A DNA stretch of 64,000 nucleotides from Saccharothrix deserti (lineage in GTDB: Bacteria > Actinomycetota > Actinomycetes > Mycobacteriales > Pseudonocardiaceae), in assembly GCF_009769385.1 (NCBI RefSeq), contig NZ_ML775962.1, forward strand, positions 190,955 through 254,954, given 5' to 3'. The notes beneath the pieces are model-generated. The model ran no database searches and was not told the origin of the DNA. It was given only the letters and a program-made list of their open reading frames with translations. Of this stretch, positions 11,376 to 20,510 are shown one piece after another (the first letter of the stretch is position 1; each line of letters opens with the position of its first letter). Made by a program: the position numbers and the translations under genes.

Positions 11376-12595
11376 ACGGGCCGCTGGGGGTGCCGGCCTT
11401 CCGCCGGCTGTGGATCGCGGGGTTCGTCTCCGAGATCGGCGACTGGGTGCTGCTGGTCGCCCTGCCGGTGTACGTGTACCAGCGCACCGGCTCCACGGCG
11501 GCGACCGCGACGACGTTCGTGGTGGCGCTGCTGCCGAGCCTGGCCCTGTCGCCGCTGGCCGGGGTGCTGGCCGACCGGTGGGACCGGCGGAAGCTGATGC
11601 TGCTGGTCAGCCTCGCCCAGGCGGTCACCCTGCTGCCGCTGCTCACCGGCGATCTGGTGCTGCTGAACGTGGTGATCGCGGTGCAGGCGGGGCTGGCCGC
11701 GTTGTTCGAGCCCGCCAAGAACGCGCTGCTGCCGACGCTCGTGCCGCGTGAGCAGGTGCCGGCGGCCAACGGGCTGGTGGGCCTGAACGGCAACCTGGCC
11801 CGGCTGGTCGGCGCGTCGCTGGGCGGCCTGGTCCTCGGGTACACCGGGCTGCCGGGTGTGGTGCTGGCGGACGTGGTGTCGTTCCTGCTCGCGGCGGCCT
11901 TGTTGGCGACGCTCGGCACCAGGGACCCGGCACGTGAGGCGGGGAAGCCCGCGTGGCGGGCCTGGCTGGACGGCCTGCGCGAGATCCGGGGCCCGCTGCG
12001 GCCGATGGTCGCCGTGGTCGGGCTGATGGCGACGAGCCAGGGCCTGTTCGTGGTGCTGTTCGTGGTGTTCGTGGCCGAACGGCTCGGTGGTGGCGCGGCC
12101 GAGGTGGGGCTCCTGCGCGGCGTCCAGGCGGTCGGCGGGTTGCTCGGCGGTCTGCTGGTCGGCGTGCTGGCGCGGAAACTCGCGCCGGGCAGGCTCCTGG
12201 GCGTCGCGTTGGTCGGCTTCGGCGTGGTCGCCGCGCTCGGCTGGAACGGGCCGCACCTGACCACCGCGCTGGTGTTCTATCTGGCCGCGTTCGTGGTGGT
12301 GGGCGTGCCGGGCGTGATCGCGGGCGCCGGGATGATGTCGGTGCTCCAACTGCACGCGGCCGACGAGGTGCGCGGCCGGGTGATGGCGACGTTCGTCAGC
12401 CTCTACGACGGCGGTCAGGCGCTCGGCATGGTGCTGGCCGGCGCCCTCACTCCCGTCCTCGGCCTGTCCGTGCTGCTCAACGCCCAGGCCGCGCTCTACC
12501 TCGCGGCCGGTGCGCTGGCACTGGCCACCCTCGACGTGAAGCCGCTGCCCGGTCGTCCCGGTCGTCTCAGCCGTCTCAGTCGTCGAGGAACGTGA
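11372..12595 (+). CDS. MFS exporter coupled to the ArsR-type regulator
   Basis: 407 residues, 12 predicted helices. The MFS signature between helices 2 and 3 is ADRWDRRKLMLLV, with an upstream FRRLWIAGFVSEIGDWVLLVALPVYVY start typical of the enterobactin-exporter-like (EntS/MDR) MFS group. GTG at 11372 overlaps the regulator stop. It probably exports a small molecule that induces the operon. The last 20 bp overlap the antisense sigma-factor remnant at 12576-12671. Confidence 0.9.
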   Translation: MNGPLGVPAFRRLWIAGFVSEIGDWVLLVALPVYVYQRTGSTAATATTFVVALLPSLALSPLAGVLADRWDRRKLMLLVSLAQAVTLLPLLTGDLVLLNVVIAVQAGLAALFEPAKNALLPTLVPREQVPAANGLVGLNGNLARLVGASLGGLVLGYTGLPGVVLADVVSFLLAAALLATLGTRDPAREAGKPAWRAWLDGLREIRGPLRPMVAVVGLMATSQGLFVVLFVVFVAERLGGGAAEVGLLRGVQAVGGLLGGLLVGVLARKLAPGRLLGVALVGFGVVAALGWNGPHLTTALVFYLAAFVVVGVPGVIAGAGMMSVLQLHAADEVRGRVMATFVSLYDGGQALGMVLAGALTPVLGLSVLLNAQAALYLAAGALALATLDVKPLPGRPGRLSRLSRRGT

Positions 12596-12671
12596 CGTCG
12601 ACCCGGGCCGGCCGGTCCGGGTCGCTGACGATGTCGAGCGCGACGATCCGGCCGTGCGCGATGGCGCCACG
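12576..12671 (-). pseudogene. C-terminal remnant of an ECF41/SigJ-like sigma factor
   Basis: On the minus strand the frame ending at TGA 12578-12576 reads ...AIAHGRIVALDIVSDPDR then PARVDVTFLDD. This resembles the end of the SnoaL-like C-terminal domain of ECF41/SigJ sigma factors (pattern G-R-I-V-A-L-D-x-V-x-D-P). Only about 31 codons remain: an in-frame TGA (12674-12672) and the end of the MFS gene lie immediately upstream. There is no start codon or ribosome site. Identification is by motif memory; a database comparison would settle it. Confidence 0.55.
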
Positions 12672-12677
12672 TCACGT

Positions 12678-13877
12678 TCAGCGGCGCGCGGCGACCGTGT
12701 CAGGGCGTGACCGGTCGTGGTGGAGCAGCAGCACGGGTGGCACGGCCAGCACCAACCCGGCCGGCACGAGGAACGCGCTCACCGGGTCCAAGTGGTACAG
12801 CGGCACGAACGCCACCGGTGACACGGCACCGCCCAGGAACCGCAGCGACTGCACCACCGACACCGCACCGCCCCGGTTGCCGCCGTCCGCGGACAGCACC
12901 AGGGCGTTCAAGCCGACGATCACCGCCTGGCTGAACGCGCCCGCCACCGCCCACAGCACCCCGACCGCCACCACGGACGGCAGCACTCCGACACCGGCCA
13001 GCAGCACGCCGCCGACCGCCGCCCCGGACAACGCGCACCGCCGCGCCCCGAACCGGTCGATCGACCACCCGGTGAGCCGCGCGGTGAAGATCCCGACCAG
13101 CCCGAACCCGGTCAGCACCAGCCCGCGCTGCCCCGCGCTCAACCCGAACGAGTCACCGAGCCGCAGCGCCACCAGGAACGACAGCCCGCCCAGACACCCC
13201 CACGCCACGAACCCGACCGCGGCCAACCGCAGCGTCGGCAGCCGCCAGGCGCTGCGCAGACGTGGCCGGTCACCACCGCGCGGCGGGTCGGCGGGCAACC
13301 CCACCACCGCCAACGCGCCCGCCACCACCGCCGCGCCCACGAACGCCCACCGCCACGACGCCTCCGCCGCCAACCCGCTCAGCAGCGGCGCCGACGTCTG
13401 CCCGGCGGCCTGCATGGACGCGAACACACCCAGCGCGCGCCCCAGCCGGGCCTGCGGCGTCACCGCCGCGATCGTCGCCAACAGCAAGGGAGTGGTGAAC
13501 GCGTTCGCCGCGCCCTGCAGGGCACGGCCGCCGATCAACACCGGGAACGACCACGCCACCGCGCACAGCACCGACGCCACGACGTACCCGCCGTACGCGA
13601 GCAGGACCGTCCGCCGTGCGCCCCACCGTTCACCGAACGTGCCCGACACCAGCATGAACAGCGCGAACGGCACCATGTACCCGGTCAACGTCGCCGCCGC
13701 CGACCCCGCCGAGACACCGAAGTCCGCACCGACCTCGGGCAGCACGGACGACGTCATCGCGCCGCCGAAGGGCCCCAGGAACCCGCCCGCGTACAGCGCC
13801 GCCAGCCGGACTCGGGCAGCCGGTCGCGGCTGGCCGGCCGGTAGGTCGCGGTCAGCCGGTCGCACCGGGTCACCCAA
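12678..13877 (-). CDS. MFS transporter (arabinose-efflux/CynX-like)
   Basis: About 399 residues with 12 predicted helices, beginning VRLAALYAGGFLGPFGGAMTSSVLPEVGADFG. The helix 2-3 motif is GERWGARRTVLL and the second half starts at about 215. The start is uncertain: TTG at 13877 and GTG at 13865 both lack a clear ribosome site. The upstream DNA (13800-13975) is rich in degenerate cagccgctcgga and ccggtcgg repeats, which blur the promoter. Its 3' end abuts the sigma-factor remnant, suggesting that a deletion joined this gene to the remnant. The substrate is unknown. Confidence 0.85.
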   Translation of the reverse strand: MGDPVRPADRDLPAGQPRPAARVRLAALYAGGFLGPFGGAMTSSVLPEVGADFGVSAGSAAATLTGYMVPFALFMLVSGTFGERWGARRTVLLAYGGYVVASVLCAVAWSFPVLIGGRALQGAANAFTTPLLLATIAAVTPQARLGRALGVFASMQAAGQTSAPLLSGLAAEASWRWAFVGAAVVAGALAVVGLPADPPRGGDRPRLRSAWRLPTLRLAAVGFVAWGCLGGLSFLVALRLGDSFGLSAGQRGLVLTGFGLVGIFTARLTGWSIDRFGARRCALSGAAVGGVLLAGVGVLPSVVAVGVLWAVAGAFSQAVIVGLNALVLSADGGNRGGAVSVVQSLRFLGGAVSPVAFVPLYHLDPVSAFLVPAGLVLAVPPVLLLHHDRSRPDTVAARR

Positions 13878-14044
13878 TCACACCCGCTCAGCCGCTCGGA
13901 TCCAGACAGCCGCTCGGACCCAGCTAACCGGTCGGTCGCGGGTCGGTCAGTTGGCCCTGGCGGCCGGTCGGACCAGGCAGTGGGAGTTGTCCACAGGAGC
14001 CGGCCTCACCGCCGAAATTGTCGGCCCCCTCTGGCAAAGTAAAA

Positions 14045-14073
14045 GCAGGGGTCCCCTTGGCGGGGACCCCTGC
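14045..14073 (-). terminator. Rho-independent terminator of the PAC2 gene
   Basis: A perfect 12-bp stem (gcaggggtcccc / ggggacccctgc) with a 5-nt loop. Read on the minus strand it is followed by CTTTTACTTT and lies about 57 bp past the PAC2 stop. Confidence 0.88.
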
Positions 14074-14130
14074 GAAGCCGTTGCGGTTCGCCGGTCAGGC
14101 GGCCCCAAGCGGCAGCCGGTCGGAGCCGGC

Positions 14131-15027
14131 TCACATACCGGTCGGCCCGCGCCCCGGCCCGCGTCCGCGCCGCCGCAGGTACCGCTCGAACTCGGCCGCG
14201 ATGGCGTCACCGCTGGCCTCGGTGATCTGGATCTCCGCGTCCCCGCGCTCCTCCAGCGCCCGCACGTAGTTGCGCACGTCCTCGTCCTCGTCGGCCATCT
14301 CGCTGACCGTGCGCTCCCACTCCTCCGCCTGCTCCGGCAGCGCGCCCAGCGGCACCTCGACGTCCAGCACCTCTTCCACCCGGTGCAGCAACGCCAGCGT
14401 GGCCTTCGGCGAGGGCGGCTGGGACACGTAGTGCGGCACGGCGGCCCAGAACGAGATCGCCGGCACCCCGGCCTGCACGCACAGGTCCTGGAACACGCCG
14501 ACGATGCCGGTGGGCCCCTCGTAGCGGGACCGCTCCAGCCCGTACTTCGCCGCCGCCGCCTCGTCGTACGCCGTGCCCGTCACCGGCACCGGGCGCGTGT
14601 GCGGAGTGTCCATCAACAGCGCACCCAACGTGACCACGGTGGTCACGCCCAGGTCCTCGATGTGGCCCAGCAGCTCGGCGGCGAACTTCCGCCACCGCAT
14701 GTTCGGCTCGATCCCGTGCACCAGCACCACGTCGGTGGACGACCCCGGCGGGCGGCAGACCGACAACCGGGTAGTCGGAAATTCAACCCGTCGGGTGACG
14801 CCGTCCACCATGCGGACTGTGGGACGAGTCACCTGGAAGTCGTAGTAGTCGTCCGGGTCGATCTCCACCAGCGGCGTCGCATCCCACGTGAGTTGCAGGT
14901 GCTCGATCGCCGTGCTGGCGGCGTCGCCAGCATCGTTCCACCCCTCGAACGCCGCCACCATGATCGGATTGGTGAGCGGTTTGCTGGGGTCGAATGGGGT
15001 CTGGGCGGCCTCGTCCGGATCGGTCAC
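14131..15027 (-). CDS. PAC2 family protein (Rv2125-like)
   Basis: 298 residues. PAC2 features: MVAAFEGWNDAGDAASTAIEHL near the N terminus, GIEPNMRWRKF, TLGALLMDTPHTRPVPVTGTA and EGPTGIVGVFQDLC. PAC2 proteins resemble the eukaryotic proteasome-assembly chaperone PAC2; the actinobacterial role is not firmly established, and the family also includes [18 protein letters not shown] members. GTG at 15027. It is divergent from metH with 50 bp between, the same pairing as Rv2125/metH in M. tuberculosis. The C terminus is Arg/Gly-rich (RRRGRGPGRGP). A strong terminator follows. Confidence 0.9.
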   Translation of the reverse strand: MTDPDEAAQTPFDPSKPLTNPIMVAAFEGWNDAGDAASTAIEHLQLTWDATPLVEIDPDDYYDFQVTRPTVRMVDGVTRRVEFPTTRLSVCRPPGSSTDVVLVHGIEPNMRWRKFAAELLGHIEDLGVTTVVTLGALLMDTPHTRPVPVTGTAYDEAAAAKYGLERSRYEGPTGIVGVFQDLCVQAGVPAISFWAAVPHYVSQPPSPKATLALLHRVEEVLDVEVPLGALPEQAEEWERTVSEMADEDEDVRNYVRALEERGDAEIQITEASGDAIAAEFERYLRRRGRGPGRGPTGM

Positions 15028-15077
15028 GGCGTCAGACTACGACCACTGCCGCAGACGTGACGCCGTAGGCTTGGCGC

Positions 15078-18000
15078 ATGTCGGATCGTGTCACGCCCCC
15101 TTTCCTGGGCGCGCTCGCCGACCGCGTGGTCGTCGCGGACGGCGCGATGGGCACCATGCTCCAGTCCGCCGACTTGACCTTGGACGACTTCGCAGGTCAT
15201 GAGGGTTGCAACGAGATCCTGAACGTGACCCGGCCGGATGTCGTGCGGCAGGTGCACCGCGGTTACCTCGAAGCCGGCGCGGACGCCGTGGAGACCAACA
15301 CCTTCGGTGCGAACCTGGCCAACCTCGCCGAGTACGGCATCGAGGACAAGATCTTCGAGCTGTCACGTCGGGGTGCCGAACTGGCGCGCGAAACGGCCGA
15401 CGAGTTCGGCGGCAGGTTCGTGCTCGGCTCGGTCGGGCCCGGCACCAAGCTGCCCACCCTCGGGCACGCCCCGTTCGCCACTCTCCGTGACGCCTACGTC
15501 GAGCAGGTCAAGGGCCTGCTCGAAGGCGGCGTGGACGCGGTGATCGTGGAAACGTCCCAGGACCTGCTCCAGACCAAGGCCGCGATCACCGGCGCCAAGC
15601 GGGCGATGGCCGCGCACGGCGCCACCGTCCCGATCATCGCGCAGGTCACCGTCGAGACGACCGGCACGATGCTGCTCGGCTCGGAGATCGGCGCCGCGCT
15701 CACCGCCCTCGAACCGCTGGGCATCGACCTGATCGGGCTGAACTGCGCCACCGGCCCGGCCGAGATGAGCGAACACCTGCGGCAGCTCGCCAAGCACGCC
15801 CGCGTGCCGCTGTCGGTCATGCCGAACGCCGGCCTGCCCGAACTGGGCCCGAGGGGCGCGGTCTACCCGCTCGGCCCGGAAGAGCTGGCGCGTGCGCTGT
15901 CCGGGTTCGTCACCGAGTTCGGCGTCCGCCTGGTCGGCGGCTGCTGCGGCACGACCGCCGAGCACGTCCGCCAGGTCGTCGAAGCCGTCAAAGACCTCGG
16001 GCCCACGCCCCGCCGTCCGCGTCCCGAGCCGGGCGTGTCCTCGCTCTACCAGGCCGTTCCGTTCCGGCAGGACGCGTCGGTGCTGATGGTCGGCGAGCGC
16101 ACCAACGCCAACGGCTCGAAGGCGTTCCGCGAGGCGATGCTCGCCGGCCGCTACGAGGACTGCGTCGAGATCGCCCGCGACCAGACCCGCGACGGCGCGC
16201 ACCTGCTCGACCTCAACGTCGACTACGTCGGCCGTGACGGCGTGGCGGACATGCGCGCCCTCGCGACCCGCCTGGCCACCGCGTCCACGTTGCCGATCAT
16301 GCTCGACTCGACCGAGCCGGACGTGCTCCGGGCCGGGCTGGAGTGCCTGGGCGGGCGCTGCGCGGTGAACTCGGTGAACTACGAGGACGGCGACGGCCCG
16401 GACTCCCGGTTCCAGCGGATCATGCGGCTGGTCCGCGAGCACGGCGCGGCGGTCGTCGGCCTGTGCATCGACGAGGAGGGCCAGGCCCGCACCGCCGAGT
16501 GGAAGGTCCGGGTCGCGACCCGCCTGATCGAGGACCTGACCGTGAACTGGGGCGTCCGGACCGGCGACATCATCATCGACGCGCTCACCTTCCCGATCTC
16601 GACCGGGCAGGAGGAGGTGCGCCGCGACGCCGTCGAGACCATCGAGGCGATCCGCGAGCTCAAGCGCCGCTACCCGGACGTGCAGACGACGCTGGGCATC
16701 TCGAACGTCTCGTTCGGCCTCGACCCGGCCGCCAGGCAGGTGCTGAACTCGGTGTTCCTGCACGAGTGCGTGCAGGCGGGCCTGGACACGGCGATCGTGC
16801 ACGCCTCCAAGATCGTCCCGATGGCGCGCATCCCGGACGAGCAGCGCGCCGTGGCGCTCGACCTGGTCTACGACCGCCGCCGTGAGGGGTACGACCCGCT
16901 GCAAAGGCTCATGGAGCTGTTCGAGGGCGTCAGCACGTCGTCGAACAAGGCGTCCCGCGCCGAGGAACTGGCCGCGCTGCCCCTGTTCGCCCGCCTGGAG
17001 CGGCGGATCGTGGACGGCGAGCGCAACGGCCTGGAAACCGACCTGGACGCGGCGCTGCGCGAGCGGCCAGCGTTGCAGATCATCAACGACACCCTGCTCG
17101 CGGGCATGAAGACCGTCGGCGAGCTGTTCGGCTCCGGCCAGATGCAGCTGCCGTTCGTGCTCCAGTCCGCCGAGGTGATGAAGGCCGCCGTGGCGTACCT
17201 GGAGCCGCACATGGAGCGCTCCGACGACGACGGCAAGGGCCGCATCGTGCTGGCCACGGTCAAGGGCGACGTGCACGACATCGGCAAGAACCTGGTGGAC
17301 ATCATCCTGTCCAACAACGGCTACGACGTCGTCAACATCGGCATCAAACAGCCGGTCAACGCCATCCTCGACGCCGCCGAGGAGCACCGCGCCGACGCCA
17401 TCGGCATGTCCGGCCTGCTGGTCAAGTCCACGGTGGTCATGAAGGAGAACCTGGAGGAGATGAACTCGCGCGGTGTCGCCGCGCGGTGGCCGGTCCTGCT
17501 CGGCGGCGCGGCGCTGACCCGCGCGTACGTCGAGAACGACCTCAGCGAGCTGTACCTGGGCGAGGTCCGGTACGCCCGCGACGCGTTCGAGGGCCTGCGG
17601 CTGATGGACGCGATCATGGCGGCCAAGCGCGGCGAGACGCCGACGGTCGACCCGGAGGGCGAGCGGAAGGCCGCCGAACGCAAGGCCCGCCGCGAGCGGT
17701 CGCTGCGCATCGCCGCCGAGCGCAAGGCCCTCCAGGAGGAACCCACCGCCACCGGCCGCTCGGACGTGGCGGTGGACGTGCCGATCCCGACGCCGCCGTT
17801 CTGGGGCACCAGGGTGGTCAAGGGCGTGCCGGTGGCCGAGTACTCGGCGATGCTCGACGAGCGCGCCACGTTCATGGGCCAGTGGGGTCTGAAGGGCTCC
17901 CGCGGCGGCAGCGGACCCACCTACGAGGAGCTGGTGGAGACCGACGGCAGGCCCCGGCTGCGGTACTGGCTGGACCGGCTCGCCACCGAAGGCGTGCTGG

Positions 18001-18605
18001 CGCACGCGGCCGTCGTCTACGGCTACTTCCCGTGCGTGTCCGAGGGCGACGACGTGGTGATCCTGAGCGAGCCCACGGTGGACGCGCCGGAACGCACCCG
18101 GTTCACGTTCCCCCGGCAGAAGCGGGACCGGCGGCTCTGCCTGGCCGACTTCTGGCGGCCCCGCGAGGCGGGCGAGGTGGACGTGATCGCGTTCCACCTG
18201 GTCACCATGGGGCAGCCGATCGCCGACTACGCCAACGAGCTGTTCGCCAAGGACTCCTACCGCGAGTACCTCGAGGTGCACGGCCTGGGCGTGCAGCTCA
18301 CCGAGGCGCTGGCCGAGTACTGGCACCGGCGGATCCGCGAGGAACTGCACTGGGCGGACGGCGCGCCGGTCGCGGCGGAGGACCCGGACGACGTGGAGGA
18401 GTTCTTCAAGCTCGGCTACCGCGGCGCCCGCTACTCGCTGGGCTACGGCGCGTGCCCGGACATCGAGGACCGCACCAAGATCGTGGAGTTGCTCGAACCC
18501 GGCCGGATCGGGGTGGAGCTCTCCGAGGAGTGGCAGCTGCACCCCGAGCAGTCGACGGACGCGTTCGTGGCGCACCACCCGGAAGCCAAGTACTTCAACG
18601 CGTGA
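15078..18605 (+). CDS. metH: Cobalamin-dependent methionine synthase
   Basis: 1175 residues. It transfers the methyl group of 5-methyltetrahydrofolate to homocysteine through cobalamin, in the cytoplasm. Domains in order: homocysteine-binding barrel 1-320 with zinc ligands in GLNCATG (about 222) and GGCCGTTAEH (about 287); pterin-binding barrel about 330-600 (VGERTNANGS, DLNVDYVGRDG); helical cap and B12-binding Rossmann domain about 630-880 with the His ligand in DVHDIGKNLVDIIL (about 733) and MSGLLVKST; S-adenosylmethionine reactivation domain about 890-1175 (HPEQSTDAFVAHHPEAKYF). The length is full. A HAD gene follows 20 bp later, and cobalt uptake genes lie close by. Confidence 0.98.
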   Translation: MSDRVTPPFLGALADRVVVADGAMGTMLQSADLTLDDFAGHEGCNEILNVTRPDVVRQVHRGYLEAGADAVETNTFGANLANLAEYGIEDKIFELSRRGAELARETADEFGGRFVLGSVGPGTKLPTLGHAPFATLRDAYVEQVKGLLEGGVDAVIVETSQDLLQTKAAITGAKRAMAAHGATVPIIAQVTVETTGTMLLGSEIGAALTALEPLGIDLIGLNCATGPAEMSEHLRQLAKHARVPLSVMPNAGLPELGPRGAVYPLGPEELARALSGFVTEFGVRLVGGCCGTTAEHVRQVVEAVKDLGPTPRRPRPEPGVSSLYQAVPFRQDASVLMVGERTNANGSKAFREAMLAGRYEDCVEIARDQTRDGAHLLDLNVDYVGRDGVADMRALATRLATASTLPIMLDSTEPDVLRAGLECLGGRCAVNSVNYEDGDGPDSRFQRIMRLVREHGAAVVGLCIDEEGQARTAEWKVRVATRLIEDLTVNWGVRTGDIIIDALTFPISTGQEEVRRDAVETIEAIRELKRRYPDVQTTLGISNVSFGLDPAARQVLNSVFLHECVQAGLDTAIVHASKIVPMARIPDEQRAVALDLVYDRRREGYDPLQRLMELFEGVSTSSNKASRAEELAALPLFARLERRIVDGERNGLETDLDAALRERPALQIINDTLLAGMKTVGELFGSGQMQLPFVLQSAEVMKAAVAYLEPHMERSDDDGKGRIVLATVKGDVHDIGKNLVDIILSNNGYDVVNIGIKQPVNAILDAAEEHRADAIGMSGLLVKSTVVMKENLEEMNSRGVAARWPVLLGGAALTRAYVENDLSELYLGEVRYARDAFEGLRLMDAIMAAKRGETPTVDPEGERKAAERKARRERSLRIAAERKALQEEPTATGRSDVAVDVPIPTPPFWGTRVVKGVPVAEYSAMLDERATFMGQWGLKGSRGGSGPTYEELVETDGRPRLRYWLDRLATEGVLAHAAVVYGYFPCVSEGDDVVILSEPTVDAPERTRFTFPRQKRDRRLCLADFWRPREAGEVDVIAFHLVTMGQPIADYANELFAKDSYREYLEVHGLGVQLTEALAEYWHRRIREELHWADGAPVAAEDPDDVEEFFKLGYRGARYSLGYGACPDIEDRTKIVELLEPGRIGVELSEEWQLHPEQSTDAFVAHHPEAKYFNA

Positions 18606-18625
18606 CCACTGGGGGGAAGTCTTAG

Positions 18626-19288
18626 ATGACGGTCGAGGCTGTGCTGTGGGACATGGACGGCACGCTGCTGGACTCGGAGAAGCTGTGGGACATCCCGCTC
18701 AACGAGTTCGTGGAGAAGCTGGGCGGCACGCTGTCGCACGAGACCCGGCAGGCGCTGGTGGGCTCCAGCACGGCCCGGACCATGGGGCTGCTGTTCGCCG
18801 AGGCGGGTGTCGTGCCGACGGACGAGGACCTCGTCGACGGCGCGGCGTGGATCAGTCGCCGCACCGAGGAGCTGTTCCGCTCCGGCCTGCCGTGGCGGCC
18901 GGGCGCGCCCGAGGCGCTGCGCGCGGTGCGGGACTCGGGTGCGCCGATGGCGCTGGTCACGTCGACCGAGCGGCGGCTGACCGAGGTCGCGCTGGACACC
19001 ATCGGGCGGGACCTGTTCGACGTCACCGTGTGCGGTGACGAGGTCGACGGCCTCAACAAGCCGCTGCCCGAGCCGTACCTGAAGGCCGCACGGCTGCTCG
19101 GCGTCGACCCGACCCGCTGCGTCGCGGTCGAGGACTCGCCGACCGGGACGGCTTCCGCGGTGGCGGCCGGGTGCACGGTCCTCGTGGTGCCGTGCGACGT
19201 GCCGGTCGAGGAGGGCGAGCGCCGCGTGTTCCGCGAGTCCCTGATCGGGATGGACCTCGTGACGCTCGCCCAACTGCTCGACCGCTGA
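18626..19288 (+). CDS. HAD-superfamily hydrolase (beta-phosphoglucomutase/phosphatase-like)
   Basis: 220 residues. HAD motif I WDMDGTLLDSEKLW (nucleophile Asp at the start of DMDGT), motif II LVTSTERR, motif III Lys in LNKPLPEPYLKAA, motif IV VEDSPTGTASAVAAG. A helical cap sits between motifs I and II, as in PGM/phosphoglycolate-phosphatase-type enzymes. GGGGGGA lies 8 nt before the ATG, only 20 bp after metH, so the two are probably cotranscribed. The same metH-HAD order is common in actinobacteria. The substrate is unknown. Confidence 0.93.
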   Translation: MTVEAVLWDMDGTLLDSEKLWDIPLNEFVEKLGGTLSHETRQALVGSSTARTMGLLFAEAGVVPTDEDLVDGAAWISRRTEELFRSGLPWRPGAPEALRAVRDSGAPMALVTSTERRLTEVALDTIGRDLFDVTVCGDEVDGLNKPLPEPYLKAARLLGVDPTRCVAVEDSPTGTASAVAAGCTVLVVPCDVPVEEGERRVFRESLIGMDLVTLAQLLDR

Positions 19289-19292
19289 GCCG

Positions 19293-20027
19293 CTAGACCG
19301 CTGACACCTGCCGGGCTCGGCGCGTGGCCGGGTCGACCAGCAGGCCGAACACCACGCCGAGGCCGAGCCACAGCGTGGCCGTCTCGGCGAGTGAGGCCAA
19401 CCGGAAGTCCCACAGCACGCTGCCCGGCATGTCCGCCGGGACCGCGTCCGGGGTGGCCGGGAACGCCACCAGCAGCACGACCACCGCCGCCACCACGGCC
19501 AACGCCACGGCGGTGCAGCGGACCGGCTGGGACAGGTGGCCCAACCGGGAGGCCAGGTAACTCGCGCCGAACGCGACCAGCAGCCCGGCCGCGATCAACC
19601 CCAGGTAGAGCACCGTGCGGTACTCCACCGTGTCCGGGTCACCCACCGCGGGCGGGTTCGCCGGGTACTTCACCGCCGGCAGCAACGCCGCCGTGCCGAA
19701 CACCGCCGCCGACAGCGTCACCGCCCGGACGAACGGCGCCTTGGACGCGAACCAGCGCCGCGACCCCGCGTACGCGGTGGCGAACAACGCGCCGACGGCG
19801 ACGCCCACCACCACCGCGGCGAGCACACCACCGACCACCTGCGTGCCGCGGCTGAACAACTCGCCGTGGTCGTGACCGGCGCCGGGCTCGGCCGGTCGTG
19901 CCTGTTCGACGGCCAGCGCCGCACGGATCGGCGCCTCGACCACGAACACCCCGACCAGGCCCGCGAGCAGCCCGGACACGGCACCCGCGCCGACACCGCG
20001 CAGCAGCAGCCCCTTGTACGTGGGCAT
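19293..20027 (-). CDS. cbtA: CbtA family cobalt uptake membrane protein
   Basis: 244 residues, about five to six membrane segments starting LLLRGVGAGAVSGLLAGLVGVFVVEAPI. A His-containing loop (EPGAGHDHGELFSRGTQVVGG) between the first helices matches CbtA, predicted from comparative genomics to transport cobalt with CbtB. ATG at 20027 (MPTYKGLL) lies 11 bp downstream of the cbtB stop, so the genes form one transcript. Transport is supported only by family knowledge and by the cobalamin riboswitch upstream. It converges on the HAD gene with a 4-bp gap. Confidence 0.9.
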   Translation of the reverse strand: MPTYKGLLLRGVGAGAVSGLLAGLVGVFVVEAPIRAALAVEQARPAEPGAGHDHGELFSRGTQVVGGVLAAVVVGVAVGALFATAYAGSRRWFASKAPFVRAVTLSAAVFGTAALLPAVKYPANPPAVGDPDTVEYRTVLYLGLIAAGLLVAFGASYLASRLGHLSQPVRCTAVALAVVAAVVVLLVAFPATPDAVPADMPGSVLWDFRLASLAETATLWLGLGVVFGLLVDPATRRARQVSAV

Positions 20028-20038
20028 GTCGTCCGGCC

Positions 20039-20242
20039 CTAGTGGCACGGGACGCCGAGCGCGTGGCGCCCGTCGTGGAAGAACTCGTGCACGGTCTCGG
20101 CGGCGTGGCCGAGCGCGATGCCGTTCTCCTGGAGCACCAGCCACGTCACGGTCAACGCGACCAGTGCGACGGCGTAGGCCCATTTGGGAATGGGAGTGAC
20201 CCATTCGTCGGTAACTGCGGGGGTGTGCGCGGGGCTCGTCAT
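20039..20242 (-). CDS. cbtB: CbtB family small cobalt transport subunit
   Basis: 67 residues, one transmembrane helix (WAYAVALVALTVTWLVLQENG) and a C-terminal metal-binding-like His cluster (HEFFHDGRHALGVPCH), the CbtB hallmark. ATG at 20242 follows GGAGGCCGTC. It is first in a cbtB-cbtA operon read from a cobalamin riboswitch. Confidence 0.93.
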   Translation of the reverse strand: MTSPAHTPAVTDEWVTPIPKWAYAVALVALTVTWLVLQENGIALGHAAETVHEFFHDGRHALGVPCH

Positions 20243-20274
20243 GACGGCCTCCTCCATACCTCGTGGAAGGTCAA

Positions 20275-20440
20275 CAACAACTCGCGCCGCAGCCGGTCTC
20301 CTGACTCCCGGATCGACACCGTCCCCGCGTCTTCCCAGCCGCTCCACGCGACCAGTGACGTTCTCGGCGGGTTGGCTCCCCGGTCACAGTGGCGAGGACC
20401 GCGCCGGATTCACACCGGCTTCCCGTCCACTGCGGCGCCC
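20275..20440 (-). ncRNA. Cobalamin riboswitch of cbtBA
   Basis: Read on the minus strand, the leader contains GGAAGCCGGTGTGAATCCGGC (complement of 20402-20422), then GCCACTGTGAC (about 20375-20385), and the B12 box GTCAGGAGACCGGC (complement of 20292-20305), in the order and spacing of the cobalamin riboswitch. It ends about 30-50 nt before the cbtB ATG, so it likely blocks translation or transcription of cobalt uptake when cobalamin is plentiful. The outer limits are approximate. Confidence 0.92.
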
Positions 20441-20510
20441 GAACCGTAGATGTCGATCGTGGGCCGGCACAACCGACCAGACGAGTTGTCGTCTTCGTCA
20501 CGCCCCGGGG

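Noticed and set aside
11953..15060. Long plus-strand open frame across two MFS genes and the PAC2 gene
   Set aside because: Low-complexity Arg/Pro/Thr translation without domains; the opposite-frame genes have clear families.
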